In this document: piece after piece, positions 1 through 8,731 of the stretch | How the letters are laid out: every line of letters begins with the position of its first letter | How positions within the stretch are numbered: position 1 is the first letter of the stretch | NCBI RefSeq assembly: GCF_004377485.1 | Contig: NZ_SNTY01000018.1 | Location: forward strand, 1-46,762 | Length of the DNA: 46,762 nucleotides | Reading direction: 5' to 3' | DNA from: Alkanindiges illinoisensis | GTDB lineage: Bacteria; Pseudomonadota; Gammaproteobacteria; Pseudomonadales; Moraxellaceae | Position numbers and translations under genes: made by a program | Notes under the pieces: model-generated | Told to the model about the DNA's origin: nothing | Seen by the model: only the letters and a program-made list of their open reading frames with translations | Databases searched by the model: none

Positions 1-894
1 ATATTCAAAAACATATTGCAGACATGTATGGACTGGATGTTTCAGATGGTGCAATTACCAACATTACAGACAAACTCCTCCCGCAGTTACAGGCATGGCG
101 ACAACGTCCACTGGATGCTGTTTATCCGTTTATGTGGCTAGATGCGATACATTATAAAGTGAGAGATAAAGGCATTTATGTCAGTAAAGCAATCTATACC
201 ATTTTAGCTTTAAATACTGAGGGCAGGAAAGAATTGTTGGGCCTATATCTATCGGAAAGTGAGGGTGCAAACCACTGGCTTACTGTTCTGTCGGATTTAC
301 AAAATCGAGGTGTTCAGGATATTCTGATTGCTTGCGTGGATGGCTTAAAAGGCTTTCCTGAAGCCATAGCAGCGATTTACCCCAAGACTGAGGTGCAACT
401 GTGTATTGTTCATCAGATTCGTAACTCTCTACGCTATGTAGCCAGTCGTGACCAAAAGGCGTTTATGGCTGATTTAAAGCCAATTTACCGTGCTGATACC
501 AAAGGAGCAGCAGAAGCGGCACTCGATGAACTGGAAGCAAAATGGGGTGAACAATATGGTGTGGTTATCCAGTCATGGCGTAACAAATGGCATCTACTTT
601 CAGCTTATTTCAAATATCCAAAAGCGATTAGAAAACCGATCTATACGACCAATGCGGTTGAGGCTGTACATCGCCAATTCCGTAAACTGACCAAAACCAA
701 AGGGGCTTTTCCTAATGATGATAGCTTGATGAAATTACTGTACATTGGTATTCAACAAGCTTCGGAAAAATGGACAATGCCTGTCACCAACTGGGGACAG
801 ACTATCACTCAATTATCTATTTACTTCGAGGGGCGTTTAGACGATATAATTAAAATCTAGTAATTTGGCTGACACAGATTTTTGAACGCCCCCC
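1..894 (+). mobile_element. Right part of an IS256-type insertion sequence
   Basis: The transposase frame is followed after 6 bases by GGCTGACACAGATTTTTGAA, running into a CGCCCCCC block that ends near 894. This position and base composition suit the right terminal inverted repeat of an IS256-family element. The left repeat is outside the window, so the exact boundary and the target duplication cannot be checked. The boundary is inferred. Confidence 0.6.
3..860 (+). CDS. IS256-family transposase, 5' end cut by the window edge
   Basis: This is the C-terminal part of a DDE transposase of the IS256 (Mutator-like) family, which cuts and joins the ends of its own insertion sequence. The open frame runs in from the window edge without a start; the first internal Met is at position 24. 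Counting from that Met, likely DDE residues are Asp40 (FMWLDAIHY), Asp106 (IACVDGLKGF) and Glu213 (TTNAVEAVHRQFRK), the usual spacing pattern of the family. The N-terminal helix-turn-helix region lies outside the window. The gene stops at 860, just before a probable right terminal repeat. The family call is strong; the exact IS name cannot be given. Confidence 0.9.
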   Translation: MQKHIADMYGLDVSDGAITNITDKLLPQLQAWRQRPLDAVYPFMWLDAIHYKVRDKGIYVSKAIYTILALNTEGRKELLGLYLSESEGANHWLTVLSDLQNRGVQDILIACVDGLKGFPEAIAAIYPKTEVQLCIVHQIRNSLRYVASRDQKAFMADLKPIYRADTKGAAEAALDELEAKWGEQYGVVIQSWRNKWHLLSAYFKYPKAIRKPIYTTNAVEAVHRQFRKLTKTKGAFPNDDSLMKLLYIGIQQASEKWTMPVTNWGQTITQLSIYFEGRLDDIIKI

Positions 895-1130
895 TTTTAA
901 TGCGGTAAGTTTTATATAAATCTAAAGTGTTTAGATTATTATCTTTTATTTAAAGCACTTTAGGTTCTTATTCTGCTCTAAGCAAAATATTAGATTTTCT
1001 TTAAATATTTTGAGTTAATTCTATTAGGGTGCATCTGTTCAACTTGATTAAAGCATAGGCAAGCATAGATTCTTGCCTACTACATCCTTAAATTACATAT
1101 CTCAGCCTGCTTGTTAAAAGCCTACATGAC
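861..1130. other. Non-coding stretch between IS and integrase
   Basis: This AT-rich stretch holds the presumed IS end (to about 894) and then no credible gene. The one structure seen is an 8-bp inverted repeat, TAGGCAAG (1056-1063) with CTTGCCTA (1072-1079), loop 8 nt, without a T-run. It lies downstream of the integrase stop on the minus strand and could be a weak terminator. No copy of the tRNA-Ala 3' end is visible here. Confidence 0.5.
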
Positions 1131-2315
1131 TTATCCAGCTTTCAGCTCATCCAGATAATCAGCCCAGGCCTGCATCATTGCTTTACGCTGATCTAAGAAG
1201 CGGGTGCGGTTATAAGCACCACCTAGTGCATCAGGCACCCGGTGAGCCAACTGGTGCTCAATCACATCACGATCCATACCCAGTCGTTCATGCAGAATAG
1301 TACGCGCCATTGCCCTGAATCCATGGCCGGTCATTTCTGTCTTGGTGTCATAACCCATACGACGTAGAGCTGCGTTAATGGCGGCATCACTCATCGGACG
1401 GTTAGGGTCACGGCCACCAATAAAAACGTATTCGTATATCCCTGTTGATTGATGCAATTGCCTTAAAATTTCTAAAGCCTGCCTTGATAAGCTGACAATA
1501 TGATCCTGCTTGGTCTTGGTGACAAAATAGCGCCATTCAGCCCGGTCAAAATCAATTTCTGACCACTTGGCCTGCCGTAATTCGCCTGGACGTACAAAGA
1601 ACAGGGCAGCAAGCTGTAGAGCACACTTAACGACGAAGGTGCCATTAAACCCATCGATTGCCCTTAATAAGGCACCAGCATCACTTGGTTCGGTAATCGC
1701 AGCAAAGTGGGTTTTATGGCGCTTGGTGAGCACACCGCGTAATGCACTTGAAGGATCATTAACATTAGTACCGATTGCAATGCCATAGCGAAAAATCTGC
1801 CCACATTCCTCCAATGCCCGATAAGCTGTATCAACAGAGCGATCTTCAATACGGCGGATCACTTCAAGCAGTTGCGGCGCACTAATTTCTGCAATGTTCC
1901 TTTCACCCAGATAAGGCAATAAATCAACTTCAAGCCGACGCTTAACCTTATTAGCAGTACTGGTTGCCCAAGCTGCCTGTTTTTTGCCATACCACTCTAA
2001 AGCAACATGCTGAAAGCTGTTTAACCCGGCATCTTCCTTCTGCTGAACTTTTTTCAGGGCATTGGGATCAATGCCTTTTTTCAATAGCCTTCGCGCATCT
2101 TCCTTTTTCTCTCTGGCTTCGGCAAGTGACACTTCAGGATAGGTGCCAATGCCATAGGACTTCTGTTTGCCTTCAAAACGGTAGGCCATATACCAGGATT
2201 TACGGCCAGTGCTGAACACATGAAGTTGTAAGCCCTGAATATCGCTGTATTTGTCAGGGGATTTCTGGGTGGCAGGGGGAATCGGTAATTTCTTAATTTT
2301 GGCATCAGTGAGCAT
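1131..2315 (-). CDS. Tyrosine site-specific integrase with DUF4102 arm-binding domain
   Basis: A 394-aa tyrosine recombinase of the P4/CP4-57 integrase group, which inserts and excises a genomic island or prophage, usually at a tRNA gene. Residues 1-90 match the arm-binding DUF4102 domain (KYSDIQGLQLHVF, YGIGTYPEVSLAEARE). Residues 100-200 form the SAM-like core-binding domain. The catalytic domain has Arg242 (VRPGELR), His331-x-x-Arg334 (GHGFR), His358 (LAHR) and the nucleophile Tyr368 (GGAYNR). All catalytic positions are intact, so the enzyme may be active. It is transcribed away from the adjacent tRNA-Ala gene, a typical island layout. No excisionase or cargo gene is visible; the left neighbour is an IS. 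Confidence 0.93.
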   Translation of the reverse strand: MLTDAKIKKLPIPPATQKSPDKYSDIQGLQLHVFSTGRKSWYMAYRFEGKQKSYGIGTYPEVSLAEAREKKEDARRLLKKGIDPNALKKVQQKEDAGLNSFQHVALEWYGKKQAAWATSTANKVKRRLEVDLLPYLGERNIAEISAPQLLEVIRRIEDRSVDTAYRALEECGQIFRYGIAIGTNVNDPSSALRGVLTKRHKTHFAAITEPSDAGALLRAIDGFNGTFVVKCALQLAALFFVRPGELRQAKWSEIDFDRAEWRYFVTKTKQDHIVSLSRQALEILRQLHQSTGIYEYVFIGGRDPNRPMSDAAINAALRRMGYDTKTEMTGHGFRAMARTILHERLGMDRDVIEHQLAHRVPDALGGAYNRTRFLDQRKAMMQAWADYLDELKAG

Positions 2316-2360
2316 CTTGGCATCCTCAAATCATAAGGGTTATGAGTGATTTGGCTGATT

Positions 2361-2410
2361 TGTTGGTATGGATTTTTAAATACCATCATATACCAACAGA
2401 TCTACCAACA
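2361..2410. repeat. Three TGTTGGTA repeats upstream of the integrase
   Basis: TGTTGGTA occurs on the plus strand at 2361-2368 and on the minus strand at 2391-2398 and 2403-2410, so the first copy is inverted relative to the other two. They lie between the integrase start and the tRNA-Ala terminator. Short repeats of this kind beside DUF4102 integrases are candidates for arm-type integrase binding sites. The repeats are seen directly; the binding role is inferred. Confidence 0.5.
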
Positions 2411-2456
2411 AAATGCCTAGATTCCAATGGATCATATCGGATTCGCTTGGACAACA

Positions 2457-2490
2457 AAAAAGCCTTGGAGCTATATGCTTCAAGGCTTTT
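2457..2490 (-). terminator. Rho-independent terminator of tRNA-Ala
   Basis: Read on the minus strand, AAAAGCCTTG and CAAGGCTTTT form a 10-bp stem followed by a T-run. It lies about 33 nt after the tRNA-Ala 3' end. Its sequence closely resembles the terminator after tRNA-Leu at 46336-46369. Confidence 0.85.
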
Positions 2491-2522
2491 CGGACGATTT
2501 TGGACTTCTTTAAATCTAAATA

Positions 2523-2598
2523 TGGTGGAGATAAGCGGGATCGAACCGCTGACCTCTACAATGCCATTGTAGCGCTCTACCAACTGAGCTATATCCCC
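2523..2598 (-). tRNA. tRNA-Ala (anticodon GGC)
   Basis: The reverse strand gives a full 76-nt cloverleaf. The acceptor stem is GGGGATA/TATCTCC, then discriminator A and an encoded CCA. The anticodon stem CTACA/TGTAG encloses the loop ATGGCAT, whose anticodon GGC reads the Ala codon GCC. The T-arm contains GGTTCGATCCC. The 3' end faces the integrase gene, making this tRNA the likely attachment site of the element on its left. Confidence 0.97.
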
Positions 2599-2609
2599 AT
2601 GGGTTGCAG

Positions 2610-2638
2610 ATGTTAAGCAGTCAGCGCCATCCTGTCAA
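2610..2638 (-). promoter_or_regulatory. Sigma-70 promoter of tRNA-Ala
   Basis: On the minus strand a perfect -35 box TTGACA (2633-2638) and a -10 box TAACAT (2610-2615) are separated by 17 bp. The -10 box ends 11 bp before the first base of the tRNA. The promoter sits just after the gltX stop codon. Confidence 0.85.
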
Positions 2639-2641
2639 TCA

Positions 2642-4159
2642 TTAAGTTGGATTGGCGTCATCATCTGCTGAATTTTTCGGCATTTGCAGGCTTTCATTCA
2701 GTTTTTGCCAGGCTTTGGTTTCATTTTTACTCACACCACCCAGTACTTCCAGCGCCGCACGCAGGCGGGCGTAGGTGAGGTCAGCGCCCAGAATCACCAT
2801 GGATTCCATCACTGGCGTACTGCTGGTTGAGCCAGCAATCGCCACAAAAAATGCCGGCATAAAGTCACGCAACTTAATGCCCATTTGTTCAGCCAGCGTC
2901 ATCAGGGTTTGGCTGACACTATCCTTGTTCCAGCTAATCAGCGCCTCCAGGCGCCATACCGCCAGTTGCAGGCTCTGACGCACTTGTTCTTCGCTTAGCT
3001 TCTTGCTGGCAAAAGCCTCAGGCCCAACTTTAGGCACACGGTTAAAGAAAAAGCCTGCCCAGTCAATCGCATCAGACAGGGTGTTAATACGTGGCTGGAT
3101 TGCTGCCGCAATTTGTTCCAGTTTTTCCCGGTTGCCGCGCCATGCCAGAATTTTGTCCAGTAATTGTCCCGGTGTTAGACCTTTAATCCATTGTCCGTTT
3201 AGCCAGTTAAGTTTTTCCACATCAAAAATTGGCCCGCCTAAAGACACGCGCTTAATATCAAAATTGGCAATCATGTCATCAAGCGTAAATTGTTCACGCT
3301 CATCCGGCATCGACCAGCCCATGCGACCCAGATAGTTCAGCAAGGCTTCCGGTAAAATGCCGATATCACGATAATAGGTAATGCTGGTGGGATTCTTGCG
3401 TTTGGACAACTTGGATTTGTCGGGGTTGCGCAGCAGCGGCATGTGGCACAGTACTGGCATGTCCCAGCCAAAATATTGATACAGCAATTGATGTTTAGGG
3501 GCGGAAGGAATCCATTCCTCACCACGAATCACATGGGTAATTTGCATCAGGTGGTCATCCACCACATTGGCCAGATGGTAGGTGGGCATGCCATCGGTTT
3601 TCAGCAAAATCTGCATGTCCACCTGTTCCCATGGAATTTCAATCGTGCCGCGTAGCATGTCATCAATCTGGCAAGTGCCACTTTCCGGAATTTTCATACG
3701 GATCACATGCGGTTCACCGGCAGCCAAACGTTGCTGGACTTCCGAATCGGATAGTTTTAAGCCACGGCCATCATATTTTGGCGTTTCGCCGCGTACCTGT
3801 TGATCGCTACGCATTTGATCCAGTTCTTTACTAGTGGCAAAGCAATAAAAGGCGTGGCCTTTTGCCACTAGGTCTTCAGCATATTGCCGATAAATGCCCA
3901 TGCGCTCGCTTTGGCGATAGGGCGCATGTGGCCCGCCAATATCCGGCCCCTCGCTCCAGCTTAAGCCCAGCCAGCGCAATGAATCCAAAATCATTTTTTC
4001 AGACTCAGGCGTTGAGCGGGTCTGGTCAGTGTCTTCAATCCTTAAAATGAATTCACCACCATGTTGCCGGGCAAAGCACAGGTTAAATAGCGCAATATAA
4101 GCAGTTCCAACATGAGGGAAACCGGTTGGCGAGGGCGCAATACGGGTACGGACAGTCAT
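2642..4159 (-). CDS. gltX: Glutamyl-tRNA synthetase
   Basis: Class I aminoacyl-tRNA synthetase that charges tRNA-Glu with glutamate in the cytoplasm; 505 aa, a normal length. The N-terminal Rossmann domain carries the HIGH-type motif PHVGT (His16-Gly18), followed by the Glu-recognition segment [10 protein letters not shown]. The KMSKS-type loop is KSKLSKRK at about 248-255. The C-terminal half is the all-helical anticodon-binding domain. The start [13 protein letters not shown] matches the family's conserved N-terminus. The gene stands alone, divergent from sbp and convergent with nothing; tRNA-Ala lies just downstream in the same direction with its own promoter. The sequence reads as Acinetobacter-like. 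Confidence 0.98.
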   Translation of the reverse strand: MTVRTRIAPSPTGFPHVGTAYIALFNLCFARQHGGEFILRIEDTDQTRSTPESEKMILDSLRWLGLSWSEGPDIGGPHAPYRQSERMGIYRQYAEDLVAKGHAFYCFATSKELDQMRSDQQVRGETPKYDGRGLKLSDSEVQQRLAAGEPHVIRMKIPESGTCQIDDMLRGTIEIPWEQVDMQILLKTDGMPTYHLANVVDDHLMQITHVIRGEEWIPSAPKHQLLYQYFGWDMPVLCHMPLLRNPDKSKLSKRKNPTSITYYRDIGILPEALLNYLGRMGWSMPDEREQFTLDDMIANFDIKRVSLGGPIFDVEKLNWLNGQWIKGLTPGQLLDKILAWRGNREKLEQIAAAIQPRINTLSDAIDWAGFFFNRVPKVGPEAFASKKLSEEQVRQSLQLAVWRLEALISWNKDSVSQTLMTLAEQMGIKLRDFMPAFFVAIAGSTSSTPVMESMVILGADLTYARLRAALEVLGGVSKNETKAWQKLNESLQMPKNSADDDANPT

Positions 4160-4354
4160 AGGTCTTGGCGTGCAAAATTTCTAAATTGCAGCGATTATAG
4201 CGGAAAACTTACGGTAACGTCCCGCTATTCATGCGCTGGCCGCTGCTGGCAGATTTAGCAAAATATAAGATAAGAAAACATATTTTAATTATTTTTCATG
4301 GCAAAGGTTTTTGCGTAATCTTGCCAGCATAATCAATATGCAAGGTAATTACTG

Positions 4355-5368
4355 ATGCGCACACGGGGGATAAGAAAAGTTGCAGTGACGCTGCTGATCG
4401 GCACGGGGATCATGAGCAGTGCTTTTGCAGAAACCAAATTCTTAAATGTGTCCTATGATCCAACGCGTGAGTTTTATCAGGAATACAATAAATCATTTGC
4501 TAGTTTCTGGAAAAATAAAACAGGTCAGGACGTTGATTTTCAGCAATCACATGGTGGCTCAGGCAAACAGGCCCGTGCCGTGATTGATGGCTTGCAGGCT
4601 GATGTGGTGACACTGGCGCTGGCTAATGATATTGATGAGATCAGTAATGCTGGGTTAATTGATAAAAACTGGCAAAAAGAGTTTCCCAGCAATTCCGCAC
4701 CTTATACCTCAACCGTGGTGTTTCTGGTGCGTAAGGGCAACCCTAAAAATATTAAGGACTGGAATGATTTAACCAGGCCCGGTGTGGAAATTATTACTCC
4801 CAACCCAAAAACTGGTGGCGCACCGCGCTGGATTTATCTGGCAGCCTGGGGTTATGCACTGAAGCAGCCTGGTGGTAATGATGCCAAGGCGCGCGAGCTG
4901 GTTAAGCAGTTGTATCACAATGTTAAAGTGCTGGATTCGGGATCACGCGGTTCGCTCACCACGTTTGCCGAGCGTGGCATTGGTGATGTGCTGCTGTCCT
5001 GGGAAAATGAGGCACTGCTGGCAACCAAAGGCGGGCTGGACAAAGACCAGTTTGAGATTGTTTATCCGTCTGTTTCGATTTTGGCAGAACCATCCGTGGC
5101 GATTGTCGATAAAAATGTCGACAAGGATGGTAACCGCAATCTGGCCAAAGGCTATTTAAACTATCTGTATTCGCCTGTCGGGCAGGGGTTGGCTGCCAAG
5201 TATTTTTTCCGGCCACGTGACCGACAAGTACAGGCCAAGTATGCCGCACAGTTTCCCAAAATTAAGCTATTTACCATTGGTGATGTATTTGGGGGCTGGC
5301 GTAAGGCTCAGCAAACCCATTTTGTCAATGGCGCGATTTTCGACCAGTTGTATGAGTCCAAAAACTAA
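4355..5368 (+). CDS. sbp: Periplasmic sulfate-binding protein of an ABC importer
   Basis: A 337-aa periplasmic solute-binding protein of the Sbp/CysP family that delivers sulfate (or thiosulfate) to the CysUWA permease. An N-terminal signal peptide (basic MRTRGIRK, hydrophobic core, SAFA cleavage site before about residue 26) is followed by [16 protein letters not shown] and the ligand-loop motif SHGGSGKQA. Other family blocks are [35 protein letters not shown] and YLYSPVGQG. It resembles E. coli Sbp more than CysP, so sulfate is the likely ligand. A good ribosome site (AAGG) lies about 9 nt before ATG 4355. The permease and ATPase genes are not in the window, so this is an orphan binding protein here. 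Confidence 0.93.
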   Translation: MRTRGIRKVAVTLLIGTGIMSSAFAETKFLNVSYDPTREFYQEYNKSFASFWKNKTGQDVDFQQSHGGSGKQARAVIDGLQADVVTLALANDIDEISNAGLIDKNWQKEFPSNSAPYTSTVVFLVRKGNPKNIKDWNDLTRPGVEIITPNPKTGGAPRWIYLAAWGYALKQPGGNDAKARELVKQLYHNVKVLDSGSRGSLTTFAERGIGDVLLSWENEALLATKGGLDKDQFEIVYPSVSILAEPSVAIVDKNVDKDGNRNLAKGYLNYLYSPVGQGLAAKYFFRPRDRQVQAKYAAQFPKIKLFTIGDVFGGWRKAQQTHFVNGAIFDQLYESKN

Positions 5369-5412
5369 ACTAACAAAACCTAGAATAACAGGACTCCAGC
5401 CAGCTCCTATGC

Positions 5413-5453
5413 TGCTGGTTAATTCAATGTACCTTGCATTGAATTAATCAGCA
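5413..5453. repeat. 17-bp near-perfect hairpin downstream of sbp
   Basis: TGCTGGTTAATTCAATG (5413-5429) pairs with CATTGAATTAATCAGCA (5437-5453) across a 7-nt loop TACCTTG. The only imperfection is one G-U wobble when read as plus-strand RNA. There is no T-run after it, so it is not a standard intrinsic terminator. It may stabilise the sbp mRNA 3' end or be a palindromic repeat element. Confidence 0.6.
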
Positions 5454-5531
5454 GTATGGTGAGGCCAAGCTTATAGATAGTGCATTAAGGTTAGTAGAAA
5501 AAAGCTCAGAAATAATTAGCCCGCTAAACTT

Positions 5532-5560
5532 TAGACAAGAAAATTAAATAATTCTAATAA
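5532..5560 (+). promoter_or_regulatory. Possible sigma-70 promoter of the cell-wall cluster
   Basis: TAGACA (5532-5537) and TAATAA (5555-5560) are spaced by 17 bp. The -35 box is five of six to consensus, but the -10 box is weak. It lies about 95 bp before the rsmH start, in the only AT-rich gap upstream of the cluster. This is a tentative call. Confidence 0.35.
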
Positions 5561-5653
5561 ATGTGACCTGCTACAAAAAGTTGCTTTGCGCAGCCGTGCA
5601 ACAACATGATAATGTCGCCCCTTGCAGGTCTTATTCTTTACAAGTGTTGCGGT

Positions 5654-6565
5654 ATGTCCCATATTTCTGTGCTATTACATGAAACGATTGATGCGTTACT
5701 GGCTGGACGCACAGAAGGTATCTACATTGATGCCACGTTTGGGCGTGGAGGCCATACCCAGGCTTTGTTAAACCGCTTAAGTGCCAATAGCCGGGTCATT
5801 GCATTTGATAAGGACCCGCAGGCACAGGCTGTGGGTGCCGAACTGATGCAGCAGGATGCACGCCTGACTATGGTGCATGCCAGTTTTGCCGAACTCACGG
5901 TTCAGTTGGCACAGCTCGGTACTGGTTTGGTTGATGGGGTCATGGCAGACCTGGGCGTGTCTTCACCGCAGCTGGATCAGGCCGGGCGAGGCTTTAGCTT
6001 TATGCAGGATGGCCCACTGGACATGCGCATGGACAATAGCAAGGGGCTTACGGCCAGGCAGTGGCTACAGGATATTGAAGAAGAAGACCTGGCCAATGTA
6101 TTATTTCAATATGGCGAAGAGCGCTATAGCCGCCGGATTGCCAGAGCCATTAAGCAGGCTGGCCTGATTGAAACCACAGGTCAACTGGCACAAATTGTCA
6201 AGGAAGCGCATCCCAAATGGGAAAAACACAAGCATCCGGCCACGCGTAGTTTTCAGGCAATCCGGATTGCCATTAACCATGAACTTGATGATTTAACGAA
6301 CTTTTTACCACAGGCTGTACAGGCCTTAAAGCCACAGGGACGATTGGCAGTGATTAGTTTTCATTCGCTGGAAGACCGCTTGGTCAAGCAGTTTATCCAG
6401 CAGCAATCTACATTGCCGGAGCAGGGCTGGTTGCCGCAACCAGAGCCTGATCCACGAACCATTAAGAAAGTTGCCCGTATTGCCCCAAGCCCTGCGGAAG
6501 TGAGCGAAAACCCGCGTGCCCGCAGTGCATGGCTGCGTGTGGCTGAGCGTTTGGAGCATGCCTAA
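5654..6565 (+). CDS. rsmH: 16S rRNA (cytosine-1402-N4)-methyltransferase RsmH
   Basis: A SAM-dependent methyltransferase (formerly MraW) that N4-methylates C1402 in the decoding centre of 16S rRNA; 303 aa from the chosen start. The N-terminus MSHISVLLHETIDALL is the family signature. It is followed by the SAM-binding segment DATFGRGGHTQALL and by DLGVSSPQLDQAGRGFSF, PLDMRMD and ISFHSLEDR. An in-frame ATG at 5606 would add 16 residues without family similarity, so ATG 5654 is preferred. It is the first gene of the cell-wall cluster, with no mraZ upstream, as in Acinetobacter. Its stop overlaps the ftsL start by one base, which suggests translational coupling. Confidence 0.96.
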   Translation: MSHISVLLHETIDALLAGRTEGIYIDATFGRGGHTQALLNRLSANSRVIAFDKDPQAQAVGAELMQQDARLTMVHASFAELTVQLAQLGTGLVDGVMADLGVSSPQLDQAGRGFSFMQDGPLDMRMDNSKGLTARQWLQDIEEEDLANVLFQYGEERYSRRIARAIKQAGLIETTGQLAQIVKEAHPKWEKHKHPATRSFQAIRIAINHELDDLTNFLPQAVQALKPQGRLAVISFHSLEDRLVKQFIQQQSTLPEQGWLPQPEPDPRTIKKVARIAPSPAEVSENPRARSAWLRVAERLEHA

Positions 6566-6873
6566 TGGGTATTCGATCAGTCTTGCATTCGCCATCATTA
6601 AAAACATGGTGTTTACCGATATTACTGATACTGCTGATTGTGGGTAGTGCCATTGCTGTGGTACAGCAGGTATTCATGTATCGGCAGGAGTTCAGGGGCT
6701 TGCAAGAGGTGCGTGAGGCCCGCGAAGACCTGGATGTGGAGTGGGGTCGCCTGCTGATTGAACAGCAGACCTTTGGTGCGACGGCACAAATTGGTAGCCG
6801 TGCTGTCATGACCCTGCGCATGTATTCTCCGCCACCTACCCAAACCGTGGTCCTAACCACACCGACGTTGTAA
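6565..6873 (+). CDS. ftsL: Cell division protein FtsL
   Basis: A short (102 aa) bitopic division protein that joins FtsB and FtsQ at the septum and helps activate FtsWI. It has a cytoplasmic N-terminus, one membrane segment (about residues 16-36, LPILLILLIVGSAIAVV) and a coiled-coil-like periplasmic part (RQEFRGLQEVREAREDLDVE). FtsL is poorly conserved in sequence, so the call rests mainly on size, topology and position between rsmH and ftsI. The start ATG shares its A with the rsmH stop. Confidence 0.9.
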   Translation: MGIRSVLHSPSLKTWCLPILLILLIVGSAIAVVQQVFMYRQEFRGLQEVREAREDLDVEWGRLLIEQQTFGATAQIGSRAVMTLRMYSPPPTQTVVLTTPTL

Positions 6874-6890
6874 GCGGGCTTATTGCATCA

Positions 6891-8723
6891 ATGAAAAAAA
6901 ATATTCTTGCGGGCGACCAGAAAAAACGAGCCAAACAGCGCTCTGTGACTCAAAAGCCCAGCCTTGCCGTTGATTTGTGGCGCTTTAAAATCCTGTGGGG
7001 CTGTGTGGCGGCATTTTTTATGATCCTGATTGCCCGGGCCTTTTATGTGCAGGTACTGGATCACCAGTTTTTGCAGAAAAAAGCCGATGCCATGATTTTG
7101 CGTACCGATACGCTCAAGGCAACCCGTGGCGTGATTAGTGACCGTAATGGAGTCCCGCTAGCGATCAGCACCCCAATGGTTAACCTGTGGATGGATCCCA
7201 AGGAATACTTTGAGGCCGTGGCAGAGCATCGGGAAATTGAACAAAAGCTAAAAGAAAATCCCACCAGTGCGCGATTAAAGCGGCAACTGGCCCGAACCAA
7301 TTTTGACTTAAATGCACTGGCTGATGCCATTGGTGAAGACCGTGAAAAGCTGATCAAGCTGGTTAGTGACAAAAAAACATCGCGCTATATTATTTTAAAG
7401 CGCCAGTTACCACCACCAACGGCCAAGGTGATCCTAAGCCGCAAGTTCCAGTCGGTTTATCCGGAAAATGATTTTAAGCGCTATTATCCGCAAGCGCAGC
7501 CCAATGCCCAGATTATTGGTCTAACCAACCGCAATGGTCGCGGGGTTGAAGGTCTGGAAATGGCCTGGAACAAGCTGCTTACTGGTGAAGATGGCAAAAT
7601 GCGGGTCATGCGTGACCGCCGCGGCAACCGGATTAAGGATGTTGAGCTGATCAAGCCGGAAACACCGGGTCAGAACATGACCTTAAGTATTGATTCGCGC
7701 TTGCAGTATATTTTGTATCGCGAGTTAACCGCGGCTGGGATCGCGCAAAATGCACGTTCTGCCACTGCAGTGGCGGTGGATGTGAAAACCGGTGAGATTC
7801 TGGCCATGACCAGCTGGCCGTCGTTTAACCCGAATGATCCCAATGGCCTGACCAATAAGGATGCCATGCGTAACCGTGCAGCCATTGACATGTTTGAGCC
7901 GGGTTCCACCATGAAGCCCATTTCCATGCTGGCTGCACTGGAAAGTGGCAAATGGCAGGTGAACAATACGGTCAATACCAACCCCGGCAGCATGATGATT
8001 GGCAACCACCGGATCAGTGATACGCATAATTATGGCGTGCTGGACATGCGCGGGATTATTGTTAAGTCATCCAACGTGGGGATTGCAAAAATCGCCTTGT
8101 CACTGCCTTATAGCACCATGCCCACTTTCTTTAAACGGCTGGGTTATGGGCAGCGAACTGCCGTGCACTTTCCCGGTGAAGCTGCAGGCTTGATTCTGCC
8201 ATCCAAACTGTGGAATGTATCCGAAGTGGCCACCATGTCGTATGGCTATAGTTTAAATGCCACGGCATTGCAGGTGGCTCAAGCCTATGCCACTGTAGCT
8301 AATAACGGTGTGGCGCATCCCCTCACCTTAAAAAAACTGGACAAAGTACCAGCAGGTGAACAATTGATTGATCCTAAAATCACGCAGGAAGTGCTGAGCA
8401 TGATGGAGGGGGTAATCCAGCCGGGCGGGACAGCCACCCGTGCTGCCATTCCGGGCTATCGCGTGGCGGGTAAAACCGGGACAGCACGTAAGCTGGTGAA
8501 TGGCCGTTATTCCACCACAGAGTACCGTGCCCTGTTTGCAGGCATTGCCCCAGTGAGTAATCCACGGATTGCCATGGTGGTAGTGGTCGAAAATCCGGTG
8601 ACCAAATACGGTGGACTGGCGGCTGCCCCGGTGTTTAGTAAGGTCATGCAGGAAACCTTGCGCTTACTAAATGTCCCGCTAGACCGGGCACTCGACCTGC
8701 CAAAGTTAAGCCCGGCAGACTAA
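6891..8723 (+). CDS. ftsI: Septal peptidoglycan transpeptidase FtsI (PBP3)
   Basis: Class B penicillin-binding protein that cross-links septal peptidoglycan with FtsW; 610 aa. A cytoplasmic basic N-terminus is followed by one membrane anchor (about 33-52), a pedestal domain, and the transpeptidase domain. The catalytic motifs are complete: S339-T-M-K342 (EPGSTMKP), S393-S-N395 (VKSSNVG) and K528-T-G-T (AGKTGTA). It is a beta-lactam target. It lies between ftsL and murE with short gaps. The sequence before the ATG has no strong ribosome site, so translation may be partly coupled to ftsL. Confidence 0.97.
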   Translation: MKKNILAGDQKKRAKQRSVTQKPSLAVDLWRFKILWGCVAAFFMILIARAFYVQVLDHQFLQKKADAMILRTDTLKATRGVISDRNGVPLAISTPMVNLWMDPKEYFEAVAEHREIEQKLKENPTSARLKRQLARTNFDLNALADAIGEDREKLIKLVSDKKTSRYIILKRQLPPPTAKVILSRKFQSVYPENDFKRYYPQAQPNAQIIGLTNRNGRGVEGLEMAWNKLLTGEDGKMRVMRDRRGNRIKDVELIKPETPGQNMTLSIDSRLQYILYRELTAAGIAQNARSATAVAVDVKTGEILAMTSWPSFNPNDPNGLTNKDAMRNRAAIDMFEPGSTMKPISMLAALESGKWQVNNTVNTNPGSMMIGNHRISDTHNYGVLDMRGIIVKSSNVGIAKIALSLPYSTMPTFFKRLGYGQRTAVHFPGEAAGLILPSKLWNVSEVATMSYGYSLNATALQVAQAYATVANNGVAHPLTLKKLDKVPAGEQLIDPKITQEVLSMMEGVIQPGGTATRAAIPGYRVAGKTGTARKLVNGRYSTTEYRALFAGIAPVSNPRIAMVVVVENPVTKYGGLAAAPVFSKVMQETLRLLNVPLDRALDLPKLSPAD

Positions 8724-8731
8724 GGTGAGCC

